The notes: generated from the letters alone by a model not told the origin. Counted from the first letter of the stretch, positions 24,918-34,815 are shown. The stretch is DNA of 53,341 bases from Oscillospiraceae bacterium (GCA_015065935.1 SVPI01000012.1:1-53341); one strand, 5' to 3'. Program-made: numbers and translations.

Positions 24918-26328
24918 GTAATTCCTTATAAAGAGCAATATAGCTGCCGGCAGAGGCATTCCAGCTGTTATCGCAGGAAACTGCCCTGTTTTTAAGGATT
25001 TCCCAGCCCTCTTTGTTTTTATAGCCATCCACTGCGCGAAGAATGGTGTCCTTCATTTCATGGGCGTTATAATTTTTAAAGGTAAAGCCATTGCCAAGGC
25101 CATCGCCGCTATCCCGAATTGTGTCGTTAAGACCGCCTGTTTCGCGGACAATGGGAATGGTGCCGTAACGCAGTGCCACCATTTGAGCAAGACCGCAGGG
25201 CTCGCTCTTTGAAGGCATTAGGAAAATATCGGCACCGGCATAAATTTTATGGGCAAGGTCGGGCACAAAGCCAAGTTTAAGGCCAACCTTTTCGGGATAT
25301 TTTTTGCTCATTTCATAGAAAAATGTTTCGTAAGTCCATTCACCTGAACCTAAAATTACAAACTGAACATCCTCATTTAGAAGCTCCTCAAAAACAGCCT
25401 TAACAAGATCAAAGCCCTTGTGCTCAACAAGGCGGGAAACGATGCCGATAAGGGGAACATCCGCCCTCTCGGGCAGGTTTAATGCCTTTTGTAGTTCTGC
25501 CTTGTTAACGGCTTTGCCCGACATATCAGAAGCAGAGAAATTTTTAAAAATCATTGCGTCGGTTTCGGGATTATAAACATCGGTATCAATACCATTTACA
25601 ATGCCTGTAAGCCTATCCTGCTTATCCTTTAAAACATAGTCGAGGCCGTGTGAATAGTAGGGGTCTAAAATCTCTTTAGAATAGGTAGGCGACACGGTGG
25701 TTATTTTATCACAGCACATAATTGCGCCCTTCATAATGTTAACACAGCCATCATAGTCAACCACATCGCTGTTTTCTTTAGGCAGGCCTAAAACATCCTC
25801 TAAAAGGTCATGACCGTATTTGCCCTGGTACTGAATGTTGTGAATGGTAAACACGGTTTTAATATCGGCATAAAATGGATCAAATTTATAGAACATATCC
25901 AGGTAAACCGGAACCATACCTGTCTGCCAATCATTACAATGGATAATGTCGGGCTTAAAATCAATGTAGGGTAAAATTTCAAGCACAGCGCGGGAGAAAA
26001 AGGCGTAGCGCTCGGCATCATCATAATAACCGTACAAATTGGGGCGTTTGAAATAGTACTGATTATCAAGCAAATAGTAGGTTACACTTCCAACCTTTGC
26101 CTCGAAAATTCCGCAATATTGGCGGCGCCAGGCAACCGGCACGGTAATGCTGGTTACAAAACGCATTTGACTGCGAAGCTCCTCGCTTACAGTTTCATAA
26201 AGAGGCATTACAACGCGGCAACCAACAACCCTTTTTCTAAGCGCTTTAGGCAGTGCGCCGGCAACATCGGCAAGACCGCCCGACATTGCAAATGGAAGTG
26301 CCTCACTTGCTGCAAATAAAACTTTCAT
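24907..26328 (-). CDS. glgA: Glycogen synthase
   Basis: A 473-residue GT5 glycogen/starch synthase that extends alpha-1,4-glucan from ADP-glucose. The N-terminal loop reads PFAMSGGLADVAGALPKAL, where the classical KTGGL lysine is replaced by Met-Ser. The C-terminal acceptor region FLMPSKSEPCGLAQMVALRYGTIP with the catalytic glutamate and TGGLNDT is normal. Other landmarks are HNIQYQGKYG and NGIDTDVYNP. It is the third gene of the glgC-glgD-glgA operon, 15 bases after glgD. No branching enzyme or phosphorylase is in the window. Confidence 0.94.
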   Translation of the reverse strand: MKVLFAASEALPFAMSGGLADVAGALPKALRKRVVGCRVVMPLYETVSEELRSQMRFVTSITVPVAWRRQYCGIFEAKVGSVTYYLLDNQYYFKRPNLYGYYDDAERYAFFSRAVLEILPYIDFKPDIIHCNDWQTGMVPVYLDMFYKFDPFYADIKTVFTIHNIQYQGKYGHDLLEDVLGLPKENSDVVDYDGCVNIMKGAIMCCDKITTVSPTYSKEILDPYYSHGLDYVLKDKQDRLTGIVNGIDTDVYNPETDAMIFKNFSASDMSGKAVNKAELQKALNLPERADVPLIGIVSRLVEHKGFDLVKAVFEELLNEDVQFVILGSGEWTYETFFYEMSKKYPEKVGLKLGFVPDLAHKIYAGADIFLMPSKSEPCGLAQMVALRYGTIPIVRETGGLNDTIRDSGDGLGNGFTFKNYNAHEMKDTILRAVDGYKNKEGWEILKNRAVSCDNSWNASAGSYIALYKELLAK

Positions 26329-26343
26329 TGTATCTTTCCTTTT

Positions 26344-27462
26344 CTAATAATGGGTGCTTTCCTTTTCAAGGAATTTATATTTTACTTCTTCACCTTTAAC
26401 CGTGCTATCATCATAAATCATAACGCGCTTGTCGGTTATAACATTTTTAACGATGCAGTTTTTGCCGATTTTTGTATCCTGCATTAAGATGCTATCCTCA
26501 ACAACACTGCCCTCTTCAATGTTAACGCCACGGAAGATAATGCAGTTTTTAACGGTACCCTTAATAATACAGCCATCGGCTACAAGGGAATTTGTAACAT
26601 TTGAGTTAATACCATAGCGGGTGGGCATATCATCACGATTTTTGGTAAGAATTGGGCGATTTGTATTAAAGACATCTCTGCGCACATCATCATTTAAAAG
26701 TGCCATATTTGCCTCAACATAGGATTTCATTGAGTCGATAACGCGGGCATAGCCTGAAACCTCAAAGCCATAAACCTTAAGTTCATTAAGGTTGGGCATT
26801 AAAATATCACGGCAAAGGCCTGTAAGGCCCTCATAATTTGCCTTTTCAACCAGCTTTATAAGCAGGTCACGGCGAAGCACCATAATATCAAGGCTGTAAG
26901 CAACATTTTCTGCCTGAGCCATAAAGTTCATTTCGGTAACTCGGCAATCATCCCCAACGGTTAAAACGGCAATATCGTTATTGTTTTTGGGAAGCTTGCC
27001 CTTGGCATAAAACACTGTAATATCAGCGCCTGTTTTCATATGCTGGTGAATACCCTCGGCAAAATCAAAGTTACCAACAACATCGGCATCGCAAAGAACA
27101 ACATATTCCTCCTTGCAGGCTCTAATAAAGCTCATTGTGCCGTTTAGGGCCTCAATGTGGCTTGTGTAAACCCCTGCTTCGGCGGTGTTGAAGGGCGGTA
27201 AAACTTTTAAGCCGCCACGCTTTCTGTCAAGGTCCCAAAAGCGGCCTGAGCCAACATGGTCCATTAAAGAGCGGTAGTTGCTATTTGTAATAATACCAAC
27301 CTTGCTGATGCCTGCATTAACAAGGTTTGAAAGTTGAAAGTCAATAAGGCGATAGCGCGCGCCGAAGGGCACCGAACTCATTGAACGCTTTTTAGTTAGC
27401 AGAGGGATAAAATCATCGTGAACATTGGCATAAACAATGCCTAAAAAATTGTTACTTCTCAT
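26344..27462 (-). CDS. glgD: Glucose-1-phosphate adenylyltransferase subunit GlgD
   Basis: A 372-residue homologue of ADP-glucose pyrophosphorylase lacking part of the catalytic signature. The N-terminus reads [40 protein letters not shown], where the catalytic AGGxGxRL loop of GlgC is absent. The C-terminal beta-helix repeats are present. In Firmicutes, GlgD acts as a modulatory partner of GlgC. It overlaps glgC by ATGA, consistent with equimolar, coupled production of the two subunits. Confidence 0.95.
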   Translation of the reverse strand: MRSNNFLGIVYANVHDDFIPLLTKKRSMSSVPFGARYRLIDFQLSNLVNAGISKVGIITNSNYRSLMDHVGSGRFWDLDRKRGGLKVLPPFNTAEAGVYTSHIEALNGTMSFIRACKEEYVVLCDADVVGNFDFAEGIHQHMKTGADITVFYAKGKLPKNNNDIAVLTVGDDCRVTEMNFMAQAENVAYSLDIMVLRRDLLIKLVEKANYEGLTGLCRDILMPNLNELKVYGFEVSGYARVIDSMKSYVEANMALLNDDVRRDVFNTNRPILTKNRDDMPTRYGINSNVTNSLVADGCIIKGTVKNCIIFRGVNIEEGSVVEDSILMQDTKIGKNCIVKNVITDKRVMIYDDSTVKGEEVKYKFLEKESTHY

Positions 27463-28685
27463 TTATTTTCGCCCTCCTTAACATCCTCGCGAATCATTTT
27501 ACCTGCACCAATAACGGCATTGTTACCGATGGTGAGGCCACCGCCAACAACGGTAATACCCCACTCCTCATCGGGCTTTTTATATGATGGGTCAACGCCG
27601 ATTTCGGCATTCTCACCGACCACAACATTTTCAGAAATAATGCTGTAACGCACCTTGGCGCCTTTTTTAATAACACTGCCGGGCATTATAAGCGAATATT
27701 CAACACTTGCGCCCTCTTCAACCGTTACATTTTCAAAAAGGATTGAGAAATCAAGCTTTCCGTAAACCTCACAGCCATCGGTTACAAGGGAATTTTCAAC
27801 CTTGGCGTTTTTGCCGATAAACTGTGGAGGCTGGGAGGCGGTTCTGGAATAAATTTTCCACTGAGGGTCGGAAAGATTTAAGTTAATATTGGGATTTAAC
27901 AAATCAAGGTTAGCATCCCAAAGGGAATCTACCGTTCCAACATCCTTCCAATAATCATTAAAGCGGTAGGTGCAAAGCTTCTCGCCGCCATTAAGCATTG
28001 CGGGAATAACATCCTTACCGAAATCGTTTGAGGAGCCTTCCTTTGCCTCATCCTCAGTAAGATATTTTCTAAGCTTATCCCAGTTAAAGATGTAAATACC
28101 CATTGAAGCCAAATTGCTTTTAGGGCACTTGGGCTTTTCTTCAAATTCATAAACCGTACCATCGGGATTAGTGTTCATAATACCGAATCGGGAGGCTTCC
28201 TCAAAGGATACCTCTAAAACTGCAATGGTGCAGTCAGCATTTTGCTCCTTGTGCTGTTTGAGCATTAAAGAATAATCCATTTTATAAATATGGTCACCCG
28301 ATAAAATGAGCACATATTCAGGGTCGTAACGCTCAATAAACGGTATGTTCTGATAAATTGCATTTGCGGTACCTTTATACCAATCGGCACCTGCACTGCG
28401 CTGGTAGGGCGGCAAAACATGCACGCCGCCGTTAAGCCTGTCTAAATCCCAGGTTTTACCGCTACCAATGTAATCATTAAGCTCCAAGGGCTGATACTGG
28501 GTTAAAATGCCCACCGTGTCAATACCCGAATTTACACAGTTGGAAAGAGGAAAGTCGATAATTCTGTACTTTCCGCCATAGGGCACTGCAGGCTTTGCAA
28601 TGTTCTGAGTGAGAACACCAAGGCGGCTACCCTGACCCCCTGCAAGGAGCATTGCTACACATTCTGTTTTCTTCAAACTTCTCAT
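27459..28685 (-). CDS. glgC: Glucose-1-phosphate adenylyltransferase GlgC
   Basis: A 408-residue catalytic ADP-glucose pyrophosphorylase. It has [36 protein letters not shown], and [13 protein letters not shown] with the metal-binding Asp, followed by a left-handed beta-helix domain (about 290-400). It commits glucose 1-phosphate to glycogen by making ADP-glucose. The start is uncertain: AGGAG directly abuts the ATG at 28685, so the in-frame TTG three codons later (28676) has better spacing and gives [10 protein letters not shown]. First gene of the glycogen operon. Confidence 0.95.
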   Translation of the reverse strand: MRSLKKTECVAMLLAGGQGSRLGVLTQNIAKPAVPYGGKYRIIDFPLSNCVNSGIDTVGILTQYQPLELNDYIGSGKTWDLDRLNGGVHVLPPYQRSAGADWYKGTANAIYQNIPFIERYDPEYVLILSGDHIYKMDYSLMLKQHKEQNADCTIAVLEVSFEEASRFGIMNTNPDGTVYEFEEKPKCPKSNLASMGIYIFNWDKLRKYLTEDEAKEGSSNDFGKDVIPAMLNGGEKLCTYRFNDYWKDVGTVDSLWDANLDLLNPNINLNLSDPQWKIYSRTASQPPQFIGKNAKVENSLVTDGCEVYGKLDFSILFENVTVEEGASVEYSLIMPGSVIKKGAKVRYSIISENVVVGENAEIGVDPSYKKPDEEWGITVVGGGLTIGNNAVIGAGKMIREDVKEGENK

Positions 28686-28780
28686 CTCCTGTTTTTATAC
28701 CGATGATATACTGTACGAGCCTAAGGCGAAAAATATAACCACAATTTTTACACCTTAAAAGCGCATACTTATACAACTTT

Positions 28781-28809
28781 ATTATATAATACCCAAAGCC
28801 AATTTTCAA
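28781..28809 (-). promoter_or_regulatory. Promoter of the glycogen operon
   Basis: On the minus strand TTGAAA (28804-28809) and TATAAT (28781-28786) are 17 bases apart, leaving an untranslated leader of about 90 bases. It lies in the 380-base divergent gap between glgC and mreB, which otherwise holds only AT-rich sequence and the mreB promoter. No riboswitch or small gene was recognised there. Confidence 0.8.
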
Positions 28810-28975
28810 GGCGTTTTTGTTAAAAAATAGTAAAATTTTTCCTTTGCAATTTAATATTTTGTCAAAAATCACTAATTTTCGACCTTTTTTTGTACGTAAC
28901 AACCAACCTAGGTTTGCCCTCATTAAATCTTACTTAAAATTTTTAAAATTTTTGCCTGAATTTTCAATTTTCCAC

Positions 28976-29004
28976 TATACATTACGGCAAAAATATATTA
29001 TAAT
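28976..29004 (+). promoter_or_regulatory. Probable promoter of the mreBCD operon
   Basis: TATAAT at 28999-29004 has a weak TATACA 17 bases upstream (28976-28981). Two more TATAAT-like boxes follow within 25 bases (around 29012 and 29020), so the exact start is uncertain. MreB begins at 29068 behind GAGGAG. Confidence 0.5.
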
Positions 29005-29067
29005 GATAAGGTATAATAGTATAATTATATTCAGAGTTCAACATTTTCTTTTGTGAGGAGAAGTTTT

Positions 29068-30087
29068 ATGTTTACAACCGATATAGGTATTGACCTTGGC
29101 ACAGCCAACACTCTTATCTGCGTTAAAGGAAAGGGCATTATTATGCGCGAGCCCTCGGTCGTTGCTTACGATATTCGTTCCGATGCCGTTCGTGCCGTTG
29201 GTACCGAGGCTAAGGAAATGATTGGCCGAACACCGGGCTCCATTGTTGCAGTTCGCCCTTTAAAGGATGGCGTTATTGCCGACTTTGATGTTACCGCGGC
29301 TATGCTTAAAAGATTTATCCGCCAGGCACTGCGCGGCTCACTTTTCTCTCGTGTTCGCGTTGTTATCTGCGTTCCCGCAGGTGTAACCGAGGTTGAAAGC
29401 CGTGCCGTTTGGGATGCCGCAAAGCAGGCAGGCGCTGTTGACATTGACATTGTTGAGGAACCTATGGCAGCCGCTGTTGGTGCAGGTCTTCCTGTTAAGG
29501 ATGCCGCAGGTAATATGGTTGTTGACATTGGCGGCGGTACAAGCGAGGTTGCCGTTATCTCCCTTGGTGACATTGTTACTGCTCAGTCGGTTCGCATTGC
29601 GGGCGATGACCTTGATGAATCCATTATCAACTACATTCGCAAAAAACACAGCCTGCTTATAGGTGAACGCACTGCCGAGCAGATTAAAATTGAAATTGGC
29701 TCTGCCCTTCCCTATGAGGGTGAAACCTCTATTGAAATCAAGGGTAGAAACCTTGTTGATGGTCTTCCCAAAAATGTTATCATAACCTCTGAGGAGGTTC
29801 GCGATGCTATGTCCGACACCATTATGCAGATTATTGATAACATTCGTTTAACCCTTGAAAAAACACCCCCTGAGCTTGCAAGTGATATTATCGAGCGCGG
29901 CATCACCTTAACCGGTGGCGGTGCGCTTCTTCGTGGCTTTGCCGAGCTTGTAAGCCGAGAAACAGGAATGCCTGTTTCGGTTGCACAAAGCCCCCTTGAC
30001 TGCGTTGTTATCGGCACCGAAAAGCGCCTTGATGGCTCGGGTGGCTTTGATACCTATCAGTTCCGCAGAGGTAAGCGTTTCCGTTAA
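29068..30087 (+). CDS. mreB: Rod shape-determining protein MreB
   Basis: A 339-residue bacterial actin. Phosphate 1 (TDIGIDLGTANTLI), the connect region, phosphate 2 (VVDIGGGTSEVAVISLG) and the adenosine motif (LTGGGALLRGF) are all present. It polymerises under the membrane and guides the elongasome made of MreC, MreD, RodA and PBP2. The ATG at 29068 is chosen for GAGGAG just upstream; a GTG at 29053 overlaps that site. It is the first gene of mreB-mreC-mreD-mrdA. Confidence 0.97.
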   Translation: MFTTDIGIDLGTANTLICVKGKGIIMREPSVVAYDIRSDAVRAVGTEAKEMIGRTPGSIVAVRPLKDGVIADFDVTAAMLKRFIRQALRGSLFSRVRVVICVPAGVTEVESRAVWDAAKQAGAVDIDIVEEPMAAAVGAGLPVKDAAGNMVVDIGGGTSEVAVISLGDIVTAQSVRIAGDDLDESIINYIRKKHSLLIGERTAEQIKIEIGSALPYEGETSIEIKGRNLVDGLPKNVIITSEEVRDAMSDTIMQIIDNIRLTLEKTPPELASDIIERGITLTGGGALLRGFAELVSRETGMPVSVAQSPLDCVVIGTEKRLDGSGGFDTYQFRRGKRFR

Positions 30088-30114
30088 AAATTTTTGAAAG
30101 TAGGCCAAAGGAGT

Positions 30115-30975
30115 ATGCGTTTTTTCTTTCGCAGCCGACAATTTAAAATTCTACTTATAAGCATTGCTGCCATTGCGGTGCTTTCTATCATTGCGGCCGT
30201 TTTAGGTGGCACTCTCACACCTCAGTCAAGCCTTATTTCGGCAATTACCTCACCTTTTGAGGGTGTTGCGGCTGATATTTCGGCATTTTTTAAGGATGCG
30301 GGAAAACGTTTCCAGAACAATGAAAAGGCCATTTTAGAAAACGCCGAGCTTCAAAAGGAAATTGACAAGTTAAGAGAACAACTGGCAGAGTATGATGAGG
30401 CTGTAAGGCAGAATGAATTTTATGAAAATTATCTTGAGATAAAGGACCAAAACAAGGATTTTCAGTTTCAGCCTGCCGAAATTATTGCCCGCGATACCGA
30501 CGACCCATTTGGAAGCTTTGTAATAAACAAGGGTAGCCTTAATGATATTTCACAGTATGACCCCATTATTACCGACGCAGGCCTTGTGGGCTATGTTTCA
30601 AAGGTTGGGCTTACCACCAGTAAGGTTACAACCATTTTAAGCCCACAGCTTAAGGTTGGTGCTCTTGACAACCGTACAGGAGATTCGGGTGTTATTACAG
30701 GTGATATTACCCTTAGCCAAAAGGGCCTTTGCAAAATGAACAACCTTGTAAGAAACGGTAAAATTGCGGTTGGTGACTATGTTGTTTCTTCCGGCGAGGG
30801 TATTTTCCCTGCAGGTCTTTTAATAGGTGAAATTTCTGCCATTGGCAACGATGCCTACACCGGCACCCTTTATGCAAGTGTTACCCCATTTACCGATATT
30901 TCCTCCCTTAGAAGTGTTATGGCCATTACCTACTTCCCCGGACAAGGCTCCGAAAAGGTGACAGCCAATGATTAA
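30115..30975 (+). CDS. mreC: Rod shape-determining protein MreC
   Basis: About 287 residues: a short basic cytoplasmic start (MRFFFRSRQF), one membrane helix (about 11-30), a coiled coil (about 65-105, rich in Glu/Lys/Gln) and a C-terminal beta domain typical of MreC. It links MreB to periplasmic-side peptidoglycan synthases. The start is uncertain: AAAGGAG ends only one base before the ATG at 30115, and an upstream TTG at 30094 has no Shine-Dalgarno but lies close behind mreB. The end overlaps mreD by 8 bases. Confidence 0.93.
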   Translation: MRFFFRSRQFKILLISIAAIAVLSIIAAVLGGTLTPQSSLISAITSPFEGVAADISAFFKDAGKRFQNNEKAILENAELQKEIDKLREQLAEYDEAVRQNEFYENYLEIKDQNKDFQFQPAEIIARDTDDPFGSFVINKGSLNDISQYDPIITDAGLVGYVSKVGLTTSKVTTILSPQLKVGALDNRTGDSGVITGDITLSQKGLCKMNNLVRNGKIAVGDYVVSSGEGIFPAGLLIGEISAIGNDAYTGTLYASVTPFTDISSLRSVMAITYFPGQGSEKVTAND

Positions 30976-31483
30976 TGTTAAGGAGAAAAATCGCAATAAC
31001 ATTATTTTAGCGCTCCAGATTTTTGCTGTTTTTTGCATTGCTGTTATTCACTACAGTACTCTGTTTTCCGTTAAAATAGGTACTGCCTCTCCCCTTATTA
31101 TCATTCCCTTTTTAATCATTGTTTCCTACTATTCAGGAATGTGGCGCGGTGTGATTTTTGCATTCGCTTACGGCATTTATATGGACTCGGTTGCCGCTGA
31201 AACCCTATGCTTTAACACCCTTGCTCTTGGGCTTATTATTTGTGTTTGCGGGGTGCTTATAACCTACTTTTTTAACCGCAATATTTCGGCAGTTTTACTG
31301 CTTAGCCTTGGTGCGGCGCTTGCCTACTTTGTTCTTAAGTGGCTCTTTTCCTTCGTATTCACGGCCACCGAAGGCCACCATATTTATCTTTTCCGCTATG
31401 CCGTTCCATCGGCAATTTATTCGGCAGTTTTTGCCCTGCCTTTTTACTACATTGCAAAATTTTTCAGCAACAAACAAAAATAA
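30968..31483 (+). CDS. mreD: Rod shape-determining protein MreD
   Basis: A 171-residue polytopic membrane protein with about five hydrophobic segments, small and lacking strong motifs as usual for MreD. Position between mreC and the PBP2 gene supports the call. It is an integral part of the elongasome. Translation is probably coupled to mreC by the 8-base overlap. Confidence 0.9.
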   Translation: MINVKEKNRNNIILALQIFAVFCIAVIHYSTLFSVKIGTASPLIIIPFLIIVSYYSGMWRGVIFAFAYGIYMDSVAAETLCFNTLALGLIICVCGVLITYFFNRNISAVLLLSLGAALAYFVLKWLFSFVFTATEGHHIYLFRYAVPSAIYSAVFALPFYYIAKFFSNKQK

Positions 31484-31516
31484 ATCTTAAAACAAAAAAT
31501 TCAGGAGGTGAACAAT

Positions 31517-33505
31517 ATGCCCTTTAAAAGAAAAAAGCAAACAAGGCTTACCGCCCTTTCGGTGGTTTGCATTGTCATTGCCATTCTTTTCACCGTTCGC
31601 ATTTGTTCACTTCAGCTTATAAATGCCGCAACCTACACCGCTCAGGGTGCAGGAATTTCAACCATTGTTGCAAAAATCAAGGCTCCACGTGGTGAAATTC
31701 TTGATTACTATGCAAGAAAAATTGCCATTAACCGTGATGGCTACAACGTTGTTTTCAACAGCGCCAATGTCTCTCGTTCATCCCTAAACAACACCATTTT
31801 ACAGCTTGTTAAAATGTTTAAAGAAAAGGATGGCGAATGGGTAGACAAGCTGCCCCTTGATAATAAAGAGCCCTTTAACTATACAGGCAGCGAGAGTGAT
31901 AAAAAAACTCTTATTAAAACACTTAAGCTTGCCGATTACGCTACCGCCGAAAACTGCTTTACACAAATGGTCAAGCGTTATGACCTTGAAAATTATACAA
32001 GAAGCGAACAGCGCATTATTATGGGTGTGCGCTATTCAATGGATATTACCGACTTTTCGGTTACCAACCCCTACATTTTCGCTGAAGATATTTCGGCCGA
32101 GCTTATGCGAACCGTAAGTGAAAGAAACTTTCTGCTTCAAGGTGTAACGGTAGATGTTACACCCTTTAGAGAATATGTTGAAACCGATTTAGCCCCTAAT
32201 ATTATCGGTGAGCTGGGACCAATTTACGCCGAGGAATGGGAAGAGCTTAAGGCAAAAGGCTATTCCTACAACGATAAGGTCGGCAAAAGCGGAATTGAGG
32301 CCTATGCCGAAAACGATTTAAGGGGCACCGACGGTGAAATAACCTACAAAATTGACAGCAAGGGTACCATTATTTCGGCAACGGTTACAAAGGAGCCTGT
32401 TGCAGGCAAAACCGTTATGCTTACCCTTGATAAAAAAATTCAGCGTGCCGCCCAGGATTCCCTTAAAACTGCCATTACAAATATGCAAAGCAGTAATACT
32501 CTGGGCTCGGCCGTTGTAGCGGGCTCGGCTGTTGTGGTTGAAGTTAACACAAATAAAATTTTGGTTGCCGCTAACTATCCATCTTATGATATGGCCACCT
32601 ACCACGAGGATTATGATAAATTAGCCAGCGACCCTGCAAAACCCCTTACCGACCGCGCCTTCCAGGGTATATACCCCATTGGCTCTACAATTAAGCCTGC
32701 CGTGGCAATTGCGGCGCTGGAAAATAATCTCGTAACATCTAATGAAAACATTTTCTGCTCCCACACCTACACATTTTTTAGTGACTATCAGCCAAACTGC
32801 TTAGGCTGGCACGGCTACACCGATTTAACCAAGGCGCTCTCCCGCTCCTGTAACTACTACTTTTTTGAACTTGGTAAAAGGGTAGGCATTATGAAGCTGA
32901 CCGATTATTTTAAGCAATTTGGTCTAGGTGTTAAAACAGGCATTGAAATCACCGAATCCTCCGGCCTTTTGGTTGAGCCTACAAGTGACAGCATGGGTGG
33001 TGACACCCTGCAGGCCTCCATTGGTCAAATGAACGCCTTTACCCCTTTGCAGCTTGCAAGCTACACCGCAACCCTTGCAAACGGTGGAACAAGACGTCAA
33101 GCCTCTCTTATTTCCAAAACCGTTTCCTATGATTTATCCGAAACCTATTTTGAAAACACAGGTAAGGTGCTTAACACCGTTAAAATGTCGGAAAAGAACC
33201 TTGCTGATGTTAAGGCAGGTATGCTCTCGGTTACTATGGACGGTACAGGAAGCGGTGTTTTCGGCAACTATCCGCTGAAAATCGGTGGCAAAACAGGAAC
33301 ATCACAAACGGCATCGGGCGCCGACCACAGTGTTTTTATTGCCTTTGCGCCCTACGATAACCCCGAAATTGCCATTGCCGTTGTTCTTGAACACGGTCAA
33401 ACAAGCTATGCCGCGGCTAACATTGTTAAAACAATTATGGATGCCTATTTCTTTGCAGACGAGACCGATGAAACCTATGAAAATGCCTACGAGGTGTTAG
33501 ATTAG
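31517..33505 (+). CDS. mrdA: Penicillin-binding protein 2, elongasome transpeptidase
   Basis: A 662-residue class B PBP. One N-terminal membrane helix (LTALSVVCIVIAILFTVRIC) precedes the class B signature (APRGEILDYYARKIAIN), a dimerisation region and the transpeptidase domain. The motifs are GSTIKP (SxxK), SCNYYFF (SxN) and GGKTGTSQ (KTG). It crosslinks lateral wall peptidoglycan together with RodA. The ATG at 31517 follows AGGAGG at 31503-31508. Last gene of the mre operon; no rodA is adjacent, which is unusual for this cluster. Confidence 0.94.
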   Translation: MPFKRKKQTRLTALSVVCIVIAILFTVRICSLQLINAATYTAQGAGISTIVAKIKAPRGEILDYYARKIAINRDGYNVVFNSANVSRSSLNNTILQLVKMFKEKDGEWVDKLPLDNKEPFNYTGSESDKKTLIKTLKLADYATAENCFTQMVKRYDLENYTRSEQRIIMGVRYSMDITDFSVTNPYIFAEDISAELMRTVSERNFLLQGVTVDVTPFREYVETDLAPNIIGELGPIYAEEWEELKAKGYSYNDKVGKSGIEAYAENDLRGTDGEITYKIDSKGTIISATVTKEPVAGKTVMLTLDKKIQRAAQDSLKTAITNMQSSNTLGSAVVAGSAVVVEVNTNKILVAANYPSYDMATYHEDYDKLASDPAKPLTDRAFQGIYPIGSTIKPAVAIAALENNLVTSNENIFCSHTYTFFSDYQPNCLGWHGYTDLTKALSRSCNYYFFELGKRVGIMKLTDYFKQFGLGVKTGIEITESSGLLVEPTSDSMGGDTLQASIGQMNAFTPLQLASYTATLANGGTRRQASLISKTVSYDLSETYFENTGKVLNTVKMSEKNLADVKAGMLSVTMDGTGSGVFGNYPLKIGGKTGTSQTASGADHSVFIAFAPYDNPEIAIAVVLEHGQTSYAAANIVKTIMDAYFFADETDETYENAYEVLD

Positions 33506-33508
33506 TTC

Positions 33509-33536
33509 TTGACATTTTGGCTCTTTATGTTAAAAT
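33509..33536 (+). promoter_or_regulatory. Promoter of the MinD-like gene
   Basis: TTGACA (33509-33514) and TAAAAT (33531-33536) are 16 bases apart, with TGT before the -10 as an extended element. It starts in the stop codon region of mrdA, so minD is at least partly uncoupled from the mre operon. Confidence 0.72.
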
Positions 33537-33579
33537 TTACTATATTATTAAATTATATATAAGAGGGGGTAAAATATCT

Positions 33580-34314
33580 ATGGGTAAGGTTTTTGCCGTC
33601 ACCTCAGGTAAAGGTGGCGTGGGAAAATCCTCATTCAGCTCAGGTCTTGCCTGTGCCTTTGCACCAAATAAAAGCGTTTTGCTTGTTGATATGGATGCAG
33701 GGCTTCGTTGCCTTGATTTAATGCTTGGCGTAAGCGAAGAATTGGTATTTGATTTAAGCGATGTTTTACTGGGAAAGCCTCTTGAAGACAGCGTTTGTAC
33801 GGTTAAGGGTAAGAAATTCAAAACCTTTCACCTTTTAGCTGCCCCAACCGATACAAATAAAATTGACACCTTCTCCTTTGCCGCCTTTGCGAAAGAGGTA
33901 GCCGAAATTTATGACATTGTTATTTTCGACTTCCCTGCAGGTGTTGATTTTTCTCTTGCCGCGGCACTGCCTAAGGAAACAATGCATTTAATTGTTGTTA
34001 ATCCCGATGTGGTTTGTATTCGTGATGCGGCAGGCGTTGGAGAAAGAATTGCAGAGTTTTCAGATAATATAAGAATGATTTTGAATAAGTTTAACCTAAA
34101 ACTCGTTCGAAACGGTGTTTACAAAAACATTGATGATTCCATTGATAAGACAGGGATTCAGCTTGCCGGCATTGTTCCTTTTTGTGAGCATTTGGCCTGT
34201 GCGGTTGCAGTCGGCTGTCCTATAAATAAAGGTCGTGCTTTTAAAGCTCTTAAGCGCATTTCAAGGCGTTTAGATGGTGAAAAGGTGCGACTGCCAAAAC
34301 CCAAAAAAATCTAG
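33580..34314 (+). CDS. minD: MinD-like division-site ATPase
   Basis: A 244-residue ParA/MinD-family ATPase with the deviant Walker [11 protein letters not shown], switch I-like [10 protein letters not shown] and Walker [10 protein letters not shown]. Residues and position after the mre genes point to MinD, which normally activates MinC at the membrane. It is shorter than usual (about 265) and ends in basic residues (VRLPKPKKI) without a clear amphipathic membrane-targeting helix. No minC or minE is adjacent. The start at 33580 is preferred over 33517 because AGAGGGGG lies before it. A plain MinD role is therefore likely but not certain. Confidence 0.75.
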   Translation: MGKVFAVTSGKGGVGKSSFSSGLACAFAPNKSVLLVDMDAGLRCLDLMLGVSEELVFDLSDVLLGKPLEDSVCTVKGKKFKTFHLLAAPTDTNKIDTFSFAAFAKEVAEIYDIVIFDFPAGVDFSLAAALPKETMHLIVVNPDVVCIRDAAGVGERIAEFSDNIRMILNKFNLKLVRNGVYKNIDDSIDKTGIQLAGIVPFCEHLACAVAVGCPINKGRAFKALKRISRRLDGEKVRLPKPKKI

Positions 34315-34340
34315 CAAAATTTAAGCGAAAGGAAATCAAA

Positions 34341-34742
34341 ATGAACATTGCACTCATAGCACACGACGCGAAAAAAGAACTTATGGTTCAGTTTTGTATT
34401 GCTTACTGCGGTATTCTAAGCCGTCACAACCTGCTTGCAACAGGCACAACGGGCAAAACCGTTAGCGAAGCAACCGGCCTTGATATTGCCCGCTTTCTTG
34501 CAGGCGCACAGGGCGGCACACAGCAAATCGCATCCCGCATTGCCTGCGGCGAAATTGACCTGCTTCTTCTTTTCCGTGACCCCCTAAATCCCCGCCCCAA
34601 CGACCCTGACGTTCAGGTGCTGCTGCATCTCTGCGATGTTCACAACATTCCTGTTGCCACCAACATTGCCACCGCTGAGGTTTTAATTCACGGTCTTGAA
34701 CGCGGCGACCTTGATTGGCGCGATATTTTACGCAATAACTAA
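34341..34742 (+). CDS. mgsA: Methylglyoxal synthase homologue with altered catalytic residues
   Basis: A 133-residue methylglyoxal synthase, normally converting dihydroxyacetone phosphate to methylglyoxal and phosphate. [26 protein letters not shown] and LFRDPLNP are conserved, as is [15 protein letters not shown]. However GGDQQ reads GGTQQ (Thr60 at the position of E. coli catalytic Asp71), and PHDPD reads PNDPD (Asn87 in place of His98). The fold and phosphate site look intact but the catalytic base is missing. It may be inactive, slow or altered in specificity. It lies between the MinD-like gene and hisS, where mgsA is often found in Clostridia. Confidence 0.82.
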   Translation: MNIALIAHDAKKELMVQFCIAYCGILSRHNLLATGTTGKTVSEATGLDIARFLAGAQGGTQQIASRIACGEIDLLLLFRDPLNPRPNDPDVQVLLHLCDVHNIPVATNIATAEVLIHGLERGDLDWRDILRNN

Positions 34743-34758
34743 TTTTAGAATATACTCG

Positions 34759-34789
34759 GTCCGACTCTGATTTTTAAGAGGAGTCGGAC
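34759..34789 (+). promoter_or_regulatory. Hairpin in the hisS leader
   Basis: GTCCGACTC (34759-34767) pairs perfectly with GAGTCGGAC (34781-34789) around a 13-base loop, 26 bases before hisS. There is no T-run and no T-box core sequence, so it is neither a clear terminator nor a T-box. It may stabilise or process the hisS-aspS message. Confidence 0.45.
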
Positions 34790-34815
34790 AGTGTTATGAA
34801 TAGGGAGTGAAATTT

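Noticed and set aside
28817-29056. Small open frame between glgC and mreB
   Set aside because: It is AT-rich and low in complexity, has no ribosome binding site and covers the mreB promoter.
34743-34815. T-box or terminator in front of hisS
   Set aside because: There is no T-box core sequence and no T-run after the hairpin.
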